Positions 7,305 through 16,793 of a stretch of DNA of 64,000 nucleotides are shown here, in pieces. Under the pieces are notes generated by a model. The model had not been told where the DNA came from. It was given only the letters and a program-made list of their open reading frames with translations, and ran no database searches. The translations under genes and the position numbers were made by a program. Position 1 is the stretch's first letter. Each line of letters begins with the position of its first letter. The stretch is taken from positions 29,310-93,309 of the forward strand of contig NZ_UYYD01000008.1 of assembly GCF_900625105.1 (NCBI RefSeq). The letters run 5' to 3'. Source of the DNA: Agathobaculum sp. Marseille-P7918 (lineage in GTDB: Bacteria > Bacillota > Clostridia > Oscillospirales > Butyricicoccaceae).

Positions 7305-8777
7305 TTACTGCTTGGGAAATAGTAGTTTTCGCTTGCCGTTTGCCAGCCGGTCCGCGGCGCGGATGTACTCAAGCGGATACTTGGGGTTGTTCGCCCGCTC
7401 GATCCAGCCGGTCGCGCGCTCAACGCGCTTGGACACGCCGCCCGCACCCAGCGACAAAATGGTCTGAAGTTCCTCCATCATGGTCACATTGTAAAAGCAC
7501 TCGGTATCCGGCTTGCACCAGCCGACGTTTTCAAAGCCGCCGGCGGTGAACTTCTGCCGGTACAGATAGTATGGCCCGTAGCCCGCGTTTTGCAGCGCGT
7601 GCGCCGCGCCGTCCAGCATGCGGAAAACCGTGTCGTGCTGCGCCGCGGCCGCCGCCTTATCGGTCAGGTCGGCGCCGCGCTTGATCGCCAGCGTATGCAC
7701 GGTGATATTCTCGGGCGCAAGACCGATCAGCGTGTCGATCGTGCGGGCGAAGCTGTCCGCCGTGTCGCCGGTCAGGCCCGCGATGACATCCATGTTGATC
7801 GCGTCAAAGCCCGCCTGCCGCGCCTCGTCATAGGCGCGCAGCACGTCCCCGGCGCTGTGCCGCCGTCCGATGGCGGCAAGCACCGCGTCCTCCATCGACT
7901 GCGGGTTGATGCTCACACGCCCCACGCCTGCCGCGCGCAGCGCTGCGAGCTTTTGGGGCGTAATCGTATCCGGCCGGCCCGCTTCCACAGTATATTCACG
8001 AAGATGGGAAAAATCAAAGTTTTTTTCGAGCGCCGACAGCAGGCGCGCGAGCTGATTTTCGTCCAGCGTGGTCGGCGTGCCGCCGCCGATGTACACACTC
8101 TGCACGCGTTTGCCCGCCTCGCGCACGAGCGCGGCGGTCTGTTCGATCTCGCCGCACAGGGTATCCAGATACGGCTCGATCAGATGGCCGGACTGCGCGG
8201 TCGTCGAGGAGACGAACGAGCAGTAGTAGCAGCGCGACGGGCAGAACGGGATGCCGACATAGAGTGAAATGTCGTCCGGCCCGATCTCCTTGTCCAGCTC
8301 CATCGCGGTCGCCGCCGCGCGGATGGTCAGAGCCGTGCGCGCAGGCGACACATGAAAATGCTCGCGCAGGTGCACGGCAGCCTCGCCGCGGCTCATGCCG
8401 CGCTCGATCAGGCCGCGCGCAAGCTTGGCCGGACGTACGCCGGTCAGGCTGCCCCACACGGGCGGCTCGGGCAGCGCGGGCACGACCGCGTCATACACGG
8501 TCGTTTTGACCAGCTCGGTGATCGTGCGCTTGTAATCCAGCGGCGCGAGGCTCTCGACCGCCGCACGGCTCTCGCTTTCGCGCACCGTGCCGTCCAAGCG
8601 GACCACCGCCCTAGCCTGTGCCTGTCCGTCCGCTTCGGTCAGGATACTGCGGCACCAGTCGTCCGTCTCTCCCGCACCGATGGCATCCGCATGCGTCAGC
8701 GTGACCGTCGGCAGCAGATGGAACAGCATTTCCTCCACTGCATGCTTGAGCGCATGCCCTTCCATGGTATAAATCAT
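7305..8777 (-). CDS. hemZ: Radical SAM coproporphyrinogen dehydrogenase HemZ
   Basis: 490 residues. The radical SAM cluster motif CPSRCYYCSF occurs near residue 173, after IGPDDISLYVGIPF. GGGTPT follows, then the HemN-like segment VEAGRPDTIT. The C-terminal HemN domain is present. Bacillus HemZ is an oxygen-independent coproporphyrinogen III oxidase paralogue. In Clostridia without a heme pathway its physiological substrate is uncertain. The start codon overlaps the stop of the upstream MBL gene by 4 bases, so translation is coupled. Confidence 0.88.
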   Translation of the reverse strand: MIYTMEGHALKHAVEEMLFHLLPTVTLTHADAIGAGETDDWCRSILTEADGQAQARAVVRLDGTVRESESRAAVESLAPLDYKRTITELVKTTVYDAVVPALPEPPVWGSLTGVRPAKLARGLIERGMSRGEAAVHLREHFHVSPARTALTIRAAATAMELDKEIGPDDISLYVGIPFCPSRCYYCSFVSSTTAQSGHLIEPYLDTLCGEIEQTAALVREAGKRVQSVYIGGGTPTTLDENQLARLLSALEKNFDFSHLREYTVEAGRPDTITPQKLAALRAAGVGRVSINPQSMEDAVLAAIGRRHSAGDVLRAYDEARQAGFDAINMDVIAGLTGDTADSFARTIDTLIGLAPENITVHTLAIKRGADLTDKAAAAAQHDTVFRMLDGAAHALQNAGYGPYYLYRQKFTAGGFENVGWCKPDTECFYNVTMMEELQTILSLGAGGVSKRVERATGWIERANNPKYPLEYIRAADRLANGKRKLLFPKQ

Positions 8778-9409
8778 CGTTTGCCAACCGCCTGCAGCAT
8801 ATACGGGTTGGCCACACGCTCCTCGGCCAGCGTAGAAGTCCCCTCGTGTCCGGGCAGCACCTTATAATCGCCGTCCAGCTGGTACAGCCGCCCCAGCGAA
8901 TGCAGCATCTGACCGAAGTCGCCGCCCTCAAGGTCGCAGCGTCCGCACTCGTGGCGGAACAACGTGTCGCCCGTGAACAGACAGTCCCCGATCTGGATGA
9001 CCGACGAGCCGGGCGTATGGCCCGGGGTGTTCATGTAGGTTGCGGTCATGCCGCCGAACGTGACCTGCGTGCCCTCGGTCGCCACGATATCCGGCGTATC
9101 CTCGATATAGCCGCGCGCCAGCGCGCGGAACGGATGCATATTCTCACGCTTGAGCAGCCACAGGTCGCCCTCCGGCACGACATACTGCGCGCCCGTCTTT
9201 TCCAGCACCTCATGCGCGGCGAGGATATGGTCAAAATGCGCGTGCGTCAGCAGCACATATTTGACCGTCAGTTTTTCCTCCGCGACGGCGTGCAGGATCG
9301 AGGACGCGTTGTCGCCCGGATCGATGACCGCGGCCTCGCGGCTGGTTTCGTCATATACGATATAGCAGTTGGTGCCGACCACGCCGACGCAAAGCTGCAT
9401 GATTTTCAT
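8774..9409 (-). CDS. MBL-fold metallohydrolase, glyoxalase II-like
   Basis: 211 residues. The metal-binding motif is THAHFDH at about 55-61, with the later ligands His in NTPGHTPGS, Asp in LFTGDTLF and His in LPGHEG. This is the full set for a binuclear zinc or iron enzyme of the hydroxyacylglutathione hydrolase (YcbL/YqgX) group. It is a cytosolic thioester hydrolase whose natural substrate is unknown. AAGGAG lies upstream of the ATG. It sits between dtd and hemZ in one minus-strand run. Confidence 0.88.
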   Translation of the reverse strand: MKIMQLCVGVVGTNCYIVYDETSREAAVIDPGDNASSILHAVAEEKLTVKYVLLTHAHFDHILAAHEVLEKTGAQYVVPEGDLWLLKRENMHPFRALARGYIEDTPDIVATEGTQVTFGGMTATYMNTPGHTPGSSVIQIGDCLFTGDTLFRHECGRCDLEGGDFGQMLHSLGRLYQLDGDYKVLPGHEGTSTLAEERVANPYMLQAVGKR

Positions 9410-9429
9410 AATTCAGGTTCTCCTTTCCG

Positions 9430-9879
9430 TCACCGCATCTGGGCGGTGTCCATCCACAATGTGACCGGCCCGTCGTTGAGCAGATCGACCTTCATATCCG
9501 CGCCGAACTCGCCGGTCTCCACCGGCAGGCCGCTCTCGCGGCAGCGCGCGATAAACGCTTCGTACAGCGGGATGGCGGTCTCCGGCCGCGCCGCCGCAGT
9601 GAAGCTCGGGCGGTTGCCTTTTTTGCAGTCGCCGTACAGCGTAAACTGCGATACGATCAGGATGCCGCCGCCGACATCCGACAGCGACCGGTTCATCTTA
9701 TCGTTTTCATCCGTGAACACCCGCAGTTTGACCGTTTTATCCGCCAGATAAACCGCGTCGTCCACCGTATCTCCATCCGTAATGCCGAGCAGGACGAGAA
9801 AGCCCTGCCCGATCTGTCCGTGCACCGCGCCGTCGATCGTGACCGACGCATGCGACACACGCTGAATCAGTGCCCGCAT
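9430..9879 (-). CDS. dtd: D-aminoacyl-tRNA deacylase
   Basis: 149 residues, full length. It begins [17 protein letters not shown], which is the DTD signature. The active-site [17 protein letters not shown] is present near residue 78, and the Gly-Pro motif is preserved in a variant form ([10 protein letters not shown]). The enzyme recycles D-aminoacyl-tRNAs and also clears glycine mischarged on tRNA-Ala. In many Firmicutes dtd follows relA; here no relA is seen and it is next to MBL and hemZ instead. Confidence 0.95.
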   Translation of the reverse strand: MRALIQRVSHASVTIDGAVHGQIGQGFLVLLGITDGDTVDDAVYLADKTVKLRVFTDENDKMNRSLSDVGGGILIVSQFTLYGDCKKGNRPSFTAAARPETAIPLYEAFIARCRESGLPVETGEFGADMKVDLLNDGPVTLWMDTAQMR

Positions 9880-9920
9880 TTGTTTTCCTCATTTCCGGCG
9901 CAGATGTCGCGCCTTAAGAT

Positions 9921-10115
9921 TTATTTTTCATCCTCGACCGGTTTTTCAAACACCAGATCGGCGGTTTTGATATCCATGCCGAACACCGTTTTGGTCAGCG
10001 GAACCCAGCCGACATACCGCCAGCCGTCCGCCGCCTGCTCGTCAATAATGCCGCGGTGCCGCGCGCTGCTGTTGGAATGACCGAACTTGACCGGAACATA
10101 CTTGTACTGCATCAT
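9921..10115 (-). CDS. Small DUF4177-type protein
   Basis: 64 residues, MQYKYVPVKFGHSNSS, then HRGIIDEQAADGWRYVGWVP. The pattern of an N-terminal YKYV strand and a central DGWRYVGWVP matches the DUF4177 family of short cytosolic proteins with no known role. The ATG at 10115 has AAGGAGG eight bases upstream. It is separated from metG by a strong terminator, so it is transcribed independently or by read-through. Confidence 0.7.
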   Translation of the reverse strand: MMQYKYVPVKFGHSNSSARHRGIIDEQAADGWRYVGWVPLTKTVFGMDIKTADLVFEKPVEDEK

Positions 10116-10138
10116 AGCCGCGCCCTCCTTATCCCAAA

Positions 10139-10168
10139 AAGGGGCTGCGTCAGACCGCAGCCCCCTTC
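10139..10168 (-). terminator. Terminator after metG
   Basis: GGGGCTGCG and CGCAGCCCC form a 9-bp stem around a 6-base loop, followed on the minus strand by TTTTT. Confidence 0.85.
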
Positions 10169-10179
10169 GCTCTTTCATT

Positions 10180-12114
10180 TTAGCACAGCTTCGAGCCGGC
10201 TTCAATCTTGTCATCCAGCATGATGAGATTGAGCTTGCCGTCCTTTTCGGCGGACAGCAGCATGCCGCACGACTCCTGCCCCATCATCTTGCGCGGCGGC
10301 AGGTTGGTGACGGCGACGACCGTCTTGCCGACAAGGTCTTCCGCCTTGTAGTACTTCGCAATGCCCGAAAGGATTTGGCGCGGCGTGCCCGAGCCATCGT
10401 CCAGCTGGAATTTCAGCAGCTTTTCGCTCTTCTTGACGTTCTCGCACGCGAGCACCTTGCACACGGTCATATCGACCTTGCAGAAGTCGTCAAACGGAAT
10501 ATCGGGCAGGAAGGTGACGGCCGGCTTTTCCGCCTGCTGTTTTGCCTTCTTTTCCTCCTCGATCTCGGCCAGCTTCTTCGGGATATCGATGCGCTCGAAC
10601 AGGATGGACGCCTCGCCCACCGGTGCGCCCGGGGTCATGCCGTCAAAGGAAGCAAGGCTCTCGATGCCCTTGTCCTCGGTGCCCAGCTGCGCAAAGATCC
10701 TGTCCGCAGTGTCGGGCAGGTACGGACGCAGCATGGTTGCCGCAAAGCGGATGGACTCCAGCAGATTATACAGCACGGTGCCCAAGCGGCCCTTCTTGGC
10801 CTCGTCCTTGGCCAGCGCCCACGGCATGGTCTCGTCGATATACTTGTTCGAGCGGCGCAGCAGCGTGAACACTTCGTCGATCGCGTCCGCAACGTGCAGG
10901 TCGGACATGCGCTTTTCGACTGCGGCCGGCAGGCCAAGCGCAACAGCCTTGAGCTCGTCGTCCACCGGCTCGGTGTCCGCCGGGGCGGGCACAATGCCGC
11001 CGAAATACTTCTTGGTCATCGCGATCGTACGGTTGACCAGGTTGCCCAGTACATTTGCCAGTTCGGAGTTGATGCGCTCGCAGATCAGCTCATAAGAGAT
11101 TACGCCGTCGTTGGCAAACGGCATCTCATGCAGCACATAGTAACGCACCGCGTCCACGCCGAACAGGCGCACCAGATCGTCCGCATAGATCACGTTGCCG
11201 AGCGACTTGCTCATCTTGCCCTCGCCCACAAGCAGCCACGGATGGCCGAATACCTGCTTGGGCAGCGGCTCGCCGAGCGCCATCAGGAAGATCGGCCAGT
11301 AGATCGTGTGGAAGCGGATGATGTCCTTGCCGATCAGGTGTACATCCGCCGGCCAGAAGCGCTTGTAGTGCTCGTCGTGGTTGCCGTCCGGATCGTAACC
11401 GCAGAAGGTGATATAGTTGGTCAGCGCATCCAGCCAGACGTAAACGACATGGCCGGGATCAAAGTCAACCGGAATGCCCCACGAGAACGAGGTGCGCGAC
11501 ACGCACAGGTCCTGCAGGCCGGGCTTCAAGAAGTTGTTGATCATTTCGTTCTTGCGGCTCTCGGGCTGGATGAACTCGGGGTGCTCCTCGATGTGCTTCA
11601 TCAGGCGGTCGGCGTACTTGCTCATGCGGAAGAAGTACGCTTCCTCCTCCGCGTCCTCAACCGGGCGGCCGCAGTCCGGGCAGCAGCCGTCTTTGAGCTG
11701 GCTCTCGGTCCAGAAGGACTCGCAGGGCTTGCAGTACTTGCCCTTGTAGCTGCCCTTGTAAATATCGCCCTGGTCGTACAGCTTTTTGAAGATCTTCTGC
11801 ACCTTTTTCTCGTGCATCGGGTCGGTCGTGCGCACAAACTTGTCGTAGGTGGTGTTCATCAGATCCCAGATCGCTTTAACCTCGCCTGCAACCTTGTCCA
11901 CATGCTCCTGCGGAGTGATGCCGGCGGCCTCTGCCTTTTCCTGAATCTTCTGGCCATGCTCGTCCGTGCCGGTCTGGAAGTAAACATCATAGCCGGTCAT
12001 GCGCTTATAGCGCGCGATGGCATCGGCCAGCACGATCTCATAGGTGTTGCCGATGTGCGGCTTTGCCGAGGTGTAGGCAATGGCCGTCGAGATATAATAG
12101 GGTTTCTTGTCCAT
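10180..12114 (-). CDS. metG: Methionyl-tRNA synthetase
   Basis: 644 residues. The class I HIGH motif appears as HIGN at residues 20-23 and KMSKS is at 300-304. A zinc knuckle uses Cys128, Cys131, Cys145 and Cys148. The C-terminus carries a Trbp111-like tRNA-binding domain (DFCKVDMTVCKVLACENV) after about residue 540, so this is the dimeric type. It charges tRNA-Met in the cytosol. Expression is controlled by the upstream T-box leader. The ATG at 12114 has AAGGAG upstream; the longer frame runs into the T-box terminator. Confidence 0.96.
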   Translation of the reverse strand: MDKKPYYISTAIAYTSAKPHIGNTYEIVLADAIARYKRMTGYDVYFQTGTDEHGQKIQEKAEAAGITPQEHVDKVAGEVKAIWDLMNTTYDKFVRTTDPMHEKKVQKIFKKLYDQGDIYKGSYKGKYCKPCESFWTESQLKDGCCPDCGRPVEDAEEEAYFFRMSKYADRLMKHIEEHPEFIQPESRKNEMINNFLKPGLQDLCVSRTSFSWGIPVDFDPGHVVYVWLDALTNYITFCGYDPDGNHDEHYKRFWPADVHLIGKDIIRFHTIYWPIFLMALGEPLPKQVFGHPWLLVGEGKMSKSLGNVIYADDLVRLFGVDAVRYYVLHEMPFANDGVISYELICERINSELANVLGNLVNRTIAMTKKYFGGIVPAPADTEPVDDELKAVALGLPAAVEKRMSDLHVADAIDEVFTLLRRSNKYIDETMPWALAKDEAKKGRLGTVLYNLLESIRFAATMLRPYLPDTADRIFAQLGTEDKGIESLASFDGMTPGAPVGEASILFERIDIPKKLAEIEEEKKAKQQAEKPAVTFLPDIPFDDFCKVDMTVCKVLACENVKKSEKLLKFQLDDGSGTPRQILSGIAKYYKAEDLVGKTVVAVTNLPPRKMMGQESCGMLLSAEKDGKLNLIMLDDKIEAGSKLC

Positions 12115-12149
12115 CTTTTTCTTCTCCTTTATCCATAGGTTTGCGGAAT

Positions 12150-12490
12150 TTCGTCCGATTTCATACGCATTGGCACAAAGAAATAAAAAAGCCCTCCTCC
12201 CCGAATGGAATCCATCCAAGGACGAGAGCGAACCGCTTCCGTGTTACCACCTTGCTTCACGCGTCCCTCGCGGCGGCGCGCCTTAGCGGGTACTGCCATA
12301 CCCCCGATCCGATAACGGGAATCCCCCGCCGCAGCCTATGGCGGACCTGCCGCCGGTCGGTGCGGTGCTCCGAGGCCATTTTCCGCTGCGCCCTCCGCGT
12401 CCCGCTCGCACCGTCCGGGACTCGCTTGGCCGTACCTCGCCGCGTACTTTCCTCTTCATCGCCGTGTTGCCGATATAACGGTTTCATTAT
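12150..12490 (-). promoter_or_regulatory. T-box riboswitch leader of metG
   Basis: On the minus strand the conserved antiterminator sequence AAGGTGGTAACACGG lies at about 12242-12256. Before it come the stem I signature GAAGAGGAAAGTA (about 12450) and a GC-rich stem I. After the T-box is the terminator hairpin built from CCTTGGATGG and CCATTCGGGG, then TTTTTT. An ATG triplet at 12377-12379 (minus) on the 3' side of stem I could be the Met specifier; I could not fold the RNA to prove this. The leader senses uncharged tRNA. Confidence 0.9.
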
Positions 12491-12521
12491 AGCATTGCCC
12501 TCCAACGCTGTCAAGCGCGCA

Positions 12522-12545
12522 AAACGGCGGGAAAACCCGCCGTTT
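12522..12545 (-). terminator. Hairpin terminator after the DUF975 gene
   Basis: AAACGGCGGG and CCCGCCGTTT form a perfect 10-bp stem with an AAAA loop. The following T-run is short, so termination may be weak. Confidence 0.6.
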
Positions 12546-12562
12546 GGATCGCAAACAAAGTA

Positions 12563-13549
12563 TTACAGAGGCGCGCCGCCATCGCCATCCTGTCCGGACC
12601 AGGAATGGTCAAACGGCGTATCCTGCGGCTCTGCCGGAGGCGCGGACAGGTATTCATATACCCCGAAAAAGGACGTCATCTCATAAGCGTTCAAGAACGC
12701 CCCCAGCACGATCAGCACGCAGATTGCCGCAATGCTGGTCGCGACCAGAACGGCAATGCCGATACCGCCTTTGACGACGAGCAATCCGGCCACACCCAGG
12801 CCGATGCACAGATATGTCACGCCAAACAGCAGGATGTACCAACCGATAAAGCTGAACACAAAGACAAACAGCTTGCCGAACTGCCCCTTGAACGCAACGG
12901 ACGCTTCGCGTGTTGCTTCCCACACGCTGCGCGTTTCATCGTCGCTCAGCAGAACCCAGCCGGCGGAATAGGTCATCACCTTGATCTCGATCGGAATGAG
13001 CGCAATGACGAACAGCACATACAGGATTACCACCGGCACCTGTACCTCTGTGCTGCCGCGCATGGCGGCGCTGAACACCACGACAGACACCAGCACCGAA
13101 TACACGATGATCGGCCCGATCATCCACAGAAAGCTGCGGAATGCCAGACAAAACTCCATCTTGATGCCCGCCCAGATCGAACGAAGCGAGGTGAACGGCG
13201 TCAGCAGCGTGCCCACGCCCGGCTCTTCGCCGCGCTGCAAGCCGACATAGAACCGCATCAACCCCAGGGACAGCGGGCCGCCGATGACCAGCATCAGGAA
13301 CAGCACCAGCCAGACCGAGTTCATGCCCGACGACAACGTCATCGCCAGGCGATAAGAATCAGCATTGCCCGACATTATCATGGAAAACACCCTGCCGAAC
13401 ATCACCCAATACAGCATCAGCGCGAGCAGCACAAACGGCAGGCTGTACAGAAACTGAATGCCGATGCAGCGGCCCAAATTGTCCATGACCCGCTCTTTGC
13501 AGGTCCGCTTGATCTCCTTGCGCGTCTGCGCGGTGAACAGTTGTCTCAT
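12563..13549 (-). CDS. DUF975 family integral membrane protein
   Basis: 328 residues. The N-terminus TRKEIKRTCKERVMDNLGRCIGIQ is the amphipathic opening typical of DUF975 proteins. Five or six hydrophobic segments follow, with a long central loop and an acidic, proline-rich tail. Function is unknown; these proteins are common in Firmicutes and are often listed as predicted membrane proteins. AGGAGG lies 7 bases before the ATG. It lies 32 bases after the VanW gene and may share its transcript. Confidence 0.75.
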   Translation of the reverse strand: MRQLFTAQTRKEIKRTCKERVMDNLGRCIGIQFLYSLPFVLLALMLYWVMFGRVFSMIMSGNADSYRLAMTLSSGMNSVWLVLFLMLVIGGPLSLGLMRFYVGLQRGEEPGVGTLLTPFTSLRSIWAGIKMEFCLAFRSFLWMIGPIIVYSVLVSVVVFSAAMRGSTEVQVPVVILYVLFVIALIPIEIKVMTYSAGWVLLSDDETRSVWEATREASVAFKGQFGKLFVFVFSFIGWYILLFGVTYLCIGLGVAGLLVVKGGIGIAVLVATSIAAICVLIVLGAFLNAYEMTSFFGVYEYLSAPPAEPQDTPFDHSWSGQDGDGGAPL

Positions 13550-13581
13550 TTGTCATCCTCCTGTCGGGAGCCTTGTCGGTA

Positions 13582-15237
13582 TTATGAATTTTCGTCCGTG
13601 GCCGCCGTCGTTGTCTGGCCGGCTGCGGACTGCGTGGTGGTCGAAGTCGTGGTCTTGGAGGAAGCCGGCTGCTTGGTGCCGACATATACCACTTTATCGC
13701 GTTTGACATAAGTGGAGCTGTTGGCCAGCACCTCGGTCGTTTTGCCGTTTTCCGTAATCACCTTATAGGTGCGGGTGGAATAGCCGGTGATCGGCGTGGT
13801 ATCCACACGGGTCTGCCCCACCATCATGGTATCGTCCTTTTTCTCGATGGTCTGCGGCGTATAGGTTTCCAGCACTTCCGTGCGGGTTTTCACGGTTTTA
13901 TCGCTGGTCTTGGTGCCGATGATCGTCATGATCATCTTGCCGCCCGTCTGCTCCGCCAGAATCTTGACCGGATAATCCGTATTGTTCTTAAACCGGAAAT
14001 CCAGCGTGCCGTAGTCCACGGTCGCGTCCTCGCCCAGCGGCGTATAGGCCACGGTGAAGGAGTGGTTGTGCCGCTCGGTCACTTCCAGATCGGCGCGCAG
14101 CACCGCCATATACAGGGTCGAGGAAGGCTGGCACACGCCGCCGCCGAATTCCTCAATGACCTGACCGCCCGAATACGCGCCCGCGGGCTTGTATCCGCGC
14201 GCCTCGGTGCGCTCGCCGACCACGCCGTTATAGGAAAACTCATCGCCGGGGTTGAGGATGGTGCCGTTGATGGCAGCCGCCGCGAGACGGACGTTATTGG
14301 TGCGCGCCGTATTACTTTCGTCCAGCGAGGTGGAGGTCTGCGCGAGCGTATCCTTGAACAGCTTGGTCTTCAGATCCTCCGCCGTCACCTTGGCCTGCGT
14401 CGTGGTGATCGGGATGCTGTAACTCTCTTTCGAACCGTCCCCGATGATGCTTCTGGCCTCTTCCACATCAAACTGCACGCCGATCTCGTCCGGGATGATG
14501 GTCTTGCCGTCTTCCTTGCTGACCGTCGCGTTGACCGGGTCGCCGATCACCTCTTCGGCGATCTTGTCGATGTCGATGGCCGGCGCATCGGTCAGCTCAG
14601 TCGAAACCTCATACGGCGCAAAATCCATCAGCCGGATCTTTTCTTCGAGCAGCGAGCGCACCGCGTCCGTGTCAAACTGGACGCCCGGCTTGCCCGCGTG
14701 GATCGTCATGGTGTCCGTGCCGATCTCCCACGACGGTTCGACCGGCTCGGTCAGCGCTTCGGAAACGATCTCTTCCAGCGCCTTGGTCAGGCCGTCGTCA
14801 TCGACCTGCGCGGCGATCTGCGCCTCATTTTTGCCGAGGGCGGCTTTGATCACATCCCACATGCGGACAAACGGGTTGCCCGTGCGGCCGACTGCGTAAG
14901 CATTCTCCACCGACTGCTCCTCGTCCACACTTTCCAGCACATCCCGCACCGGGATATCATATGTCGTTTCATAAATGGTCAGCGACAGCTTCGCATCCTG
15001 ATAGAGCGGCTTGCTCTTGTCCCCGATCGTATCTGCCGCAGCGCTGCGGCTCATCGAACCGACCGGAATCGAGCCGACCGTGACGCCGGGAAAAATATTG
15101 GGATAAAGGTAAGTGAAGCCGCACAGGGCGATCAGCAGCGCTGCCAGCAGTCCGACAAGGATCTTGACCGCCAGCGGGACATGTTTTTTCTTTTTTCCGG
15201 TCTGGGGAGCCGCTGCGCGCGCGGTGTGTTTGGCCAC
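13582..15237 (-). CDS. VanW family protein with peptidoglycan-binding and G5 domains
   Basis: 551 residues. A cytosolic Lys-rich start and one membrane helix (VKILVGLLAALLIALCGFTYLY) anchor it with the bulk outside. Residues about 60-270 form two YoaR-like repeats. The VanW core carries NPGDEFSYN and GGGVCQPSSTLY. The C-terminus has a G5 domain with a repetitive Ser/Thr tail. VanW-type proteins are cell-wall proteins of unsettled function; VanW itself is an accessory of vanB clusters, but no other van gene is here. A GTG at 15237 with AAGGA 6 bases upstream is the likely start, better than an upstream TTG. Confidence 0.85.
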   Translation of the reverse strand: MAKHTARAAAPQTGKKKKHVPLAVKILVGLLAALLIALCGFTYLYPNIFPGVTVGSIPVGSMSRSAAADTIGDKSKPLYQDAKLSLTIYETTYDIPVRDVLESVDEEQSVENAYAVGRTGNPFVRMWDVIKAALGKNEAQIAAQVDDDGLTKALEEIVSEALTEPVEPSWEIGTDTMTIHAGKPGVQFDTDAVRSLLEEKIRLMDFAPYEVSTELTDAPAIDIDKIAEEVIGDPVNATVSKEDGKTIIPDEIGVQFDVEEARSIIGDGSKESYSIPITTTQAKVTAEDLKTKLFKDTLAQTSTSLDESNTARTNNVRLAAAAINGTILNPGDEFSYNGVVGERTEARGYKPAGAYSGGQVIEEFGGGVCQPSSTLYMAVLRADLEVTERHNHSFTVAYTPLGEDATVDYGTLDFRFKNNTDYPVKILAEQTGGKMIMTIIGTKTSDKTVKTRTEVLETYTPQTIEKKDDTMMVGQTRVDTTPITGYSTRTYKVITENGKTTEVLANSSTYVKRDKVVYVGTKQPASSKTTTSTTTQSAAGQTTTAATDENS

Positions 15238-15470
15238 ATGCGTTCCTTCCTTTCGTTTGTTTGCCCGGATACCCAACTTGATCTGCCTCTTTTCCGCTAC
15301 TTATATATGCAGATGCGCAAAACATCATACAATTGGCTGAAAAATCAAAAATCAGCATATCCATTGTCATTCGACAGGATTCGCCGTACCTATTATATAC
15401 TGCAATAGTGGGAGAAGCAATAACAATTCGGTAAAATAACAGCATGCCCATTTTGCCCTGCAAACAACAG

Positions 15471-15495
15471 AAAGCACCGCAAAAGCGGTGCTTTC
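15471..15495 (-). terminator. Terminator after ychF
   Basis: AAAGCACCGC and GCGGTGCTTT form a perfect 10-bp stem with an AAAA loop, about 25 bases after the ychF stop codon. Confidence 0.7.
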
Positions 15496-15520
15496 CTTTC
15501 ACTTTTCCCAGGTATTTTGA

Positions 15521-16624
15521 TCAAACATTGAAACGGAACAGGACAACGTCCCCGTCCTGCATAACATAGTCCTTGCCCTCCGAGCGGACCAGACCCTTTT
15601 CACGGGCCGCGGCAAGCGAACCCAGTTCGATCAGGTCCTTATACTGAATGACCTCGGCCCGGATGAAGCCGCGCTCAAAGTCCGAATGGATCTTGCCGGC
15701 CGCCTGAGGCGCCTTGGTGCCCTTGGCGATCGTCCATGCGCGCACTTCCTGCTCGCCCGCGGTCAGATAGCTCATCAGGCCGAGCAGATCATAGCACACC
15801 TTGATCAGACGATCCAGACCGGATTCGTGCAGACCAAGCTCGGACAGGAACATCTCCTTCTCCTCCGGCTCCATGCCCGCGATATCCTCTTCCAGCTTGG
15901 CGCAGATCGGCAGCACCATCGCGCCTTCCTCGTCCGCGATCTTCTGCACCGCTGCCAGACGTTCGTTCTCGGTCTTGTCGCCGGTAAAGCCCGCCTCGTC
16001 CATGTTGGCGGCGTAAATCACCTTTTTCGCGGAAAGCAGGTCGCTTTCGCCGATCACACGCTGCACATCCTCGTCGTCGGCAAAGCCCTCGAACGTGCGG
16101 GCGGTCTTGCCGTCCTCCAGATGCGCCTTGAGCTTTTCCAGAATATCCACATCCAGCAGCAGCTTCTTGTCCGCCTTGGCCGCCTTGCGCGTGCGCTCCA
16201 GACGGCGCTCCAAATGCTCGATATCCGCCAGGATCAGCTCAAGGTTGATCGTTTCGATATCGCGCGCGGGATCGACCGAGCCTTCCACATGCACGATGTT
16301 CTCGTTTTCAAAGCAGCGCACCACATGCACGATCGCGTCTACCTCGCGGATGTGGGACAGGAATTTATTGCCCAGGCCCTCGCCCTTGCTTGCGCCGCGC
16401 ACCAGACCCGCGATATCGACAAATTCCACCACCGCAGGCGTAGTCTTTTTCGCATGGTACAGGTCGGTCAGCGGCTGCAGGCGCTCATCCGGCACGGCAA
16501 CCATGCCCACGTTTGGGTCGATGGTGCAGAAAGGATAGTTCGCGCTTTCCGCGCCGGCCTGCGTGATCGCATTAAACAAAGTGGACTTGCCTACGTTCGG
16601 AAGTCCGACGATGCCGAGTTTCAT
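15521..16624 (-). CDS. ychF: Redox-regulated ATPase YchF (Obg family)
   Basis: 367 residues, full length. The P-loop is GLPNVGKSTLF at residues 6-16. The NKxD equivalent is the variant NMDE (YAANMDEAGF) that gives YchF/OLA1 its ATP rather than GTP preference. The C-terminal TGS domain ends YVMQDGDVVLFRFNV. It binds ribosomes and affects stress tolerance. The ATG at 16624 has GGAGGA nine bases upstream; the ATG three codons earlier overlaps that site. Its promoter is half of a symmetrical pair shared with the divergent phospholipase-like gene. Confidence 0.95.
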   Translation of the reverse strand: MKLGIVGLPNVGKSTLFNAITQAGAESANYPFCTIDPNVGMVAVPDERLQPLTDLYHAKKTTPAVVEFVDIAGLVRGASKGEGLGNKFLSHIREVDAIVHVVRCFENENIVHVEGSVDPARDIETINLELILADIEHLERRLERTRKAAKADKKLLLDVDILEKLKAHLEDGKTARTFEGFADDEDVQRVIGESDLLSAKKVIYAANMDEAGFTGDKTENERLAAVQKIADEEGAMVLPICAKLEEDIAGMEPEEKEMFLSELGLHESGLDRLIKVCYDLLGLMSYLTAGEQEVRAWTIAKGTKAPQAAGKIHSDFERGFIRAEVIQYKDLIELGSLAAAREKGLVRSEGKDYVMQDGDVVLFRFNV

Positions 16625-16680
16625 GATTGACATTCCTCCACGTTTTCCGGGAAAGATACTCCCATTTTTGACATAAAAAT

Positions 16681-16709
16681 AGTATACCGCTTTTGCTGGC
16701 ATTTTGCAA
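16681..16709 (-). promoter_or_regulatory. Sigma-A promoter of ychF
   Basis: On the minus strand TTGCAA (16709-16704), a 17-base spacer and TATACT (16686-16681). The -10 element lies inside a 12-bp inverted repeat, whose other arm supplies a TATACT for the plus strand. Confidence 0.65.
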
Positions 16710-16793
16710 TCGTTTGCGGTATACTATGGATAACGTTTTGTACAGGCATACCGCGGTATTGCCTGAAAAGCCGTCTGTGGAAGGGGAACCGTT

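Noticed and set aside
10087..12138. A 683-codon plus-strand frame opposite metG
   Set aside because: Low-complexity His/Arg/Leu composition typical of GC-rich antisense frames; metG motifs on the minus strand settle the strand.
13582..15237. A vancomycin-resistance locus, because of the VanW-type protein
   Set aside because: No vanH, ligase, vanX or vanRS genes are nearby, and VanW/G5 proteins are common chromosomal cell-wall proteins.
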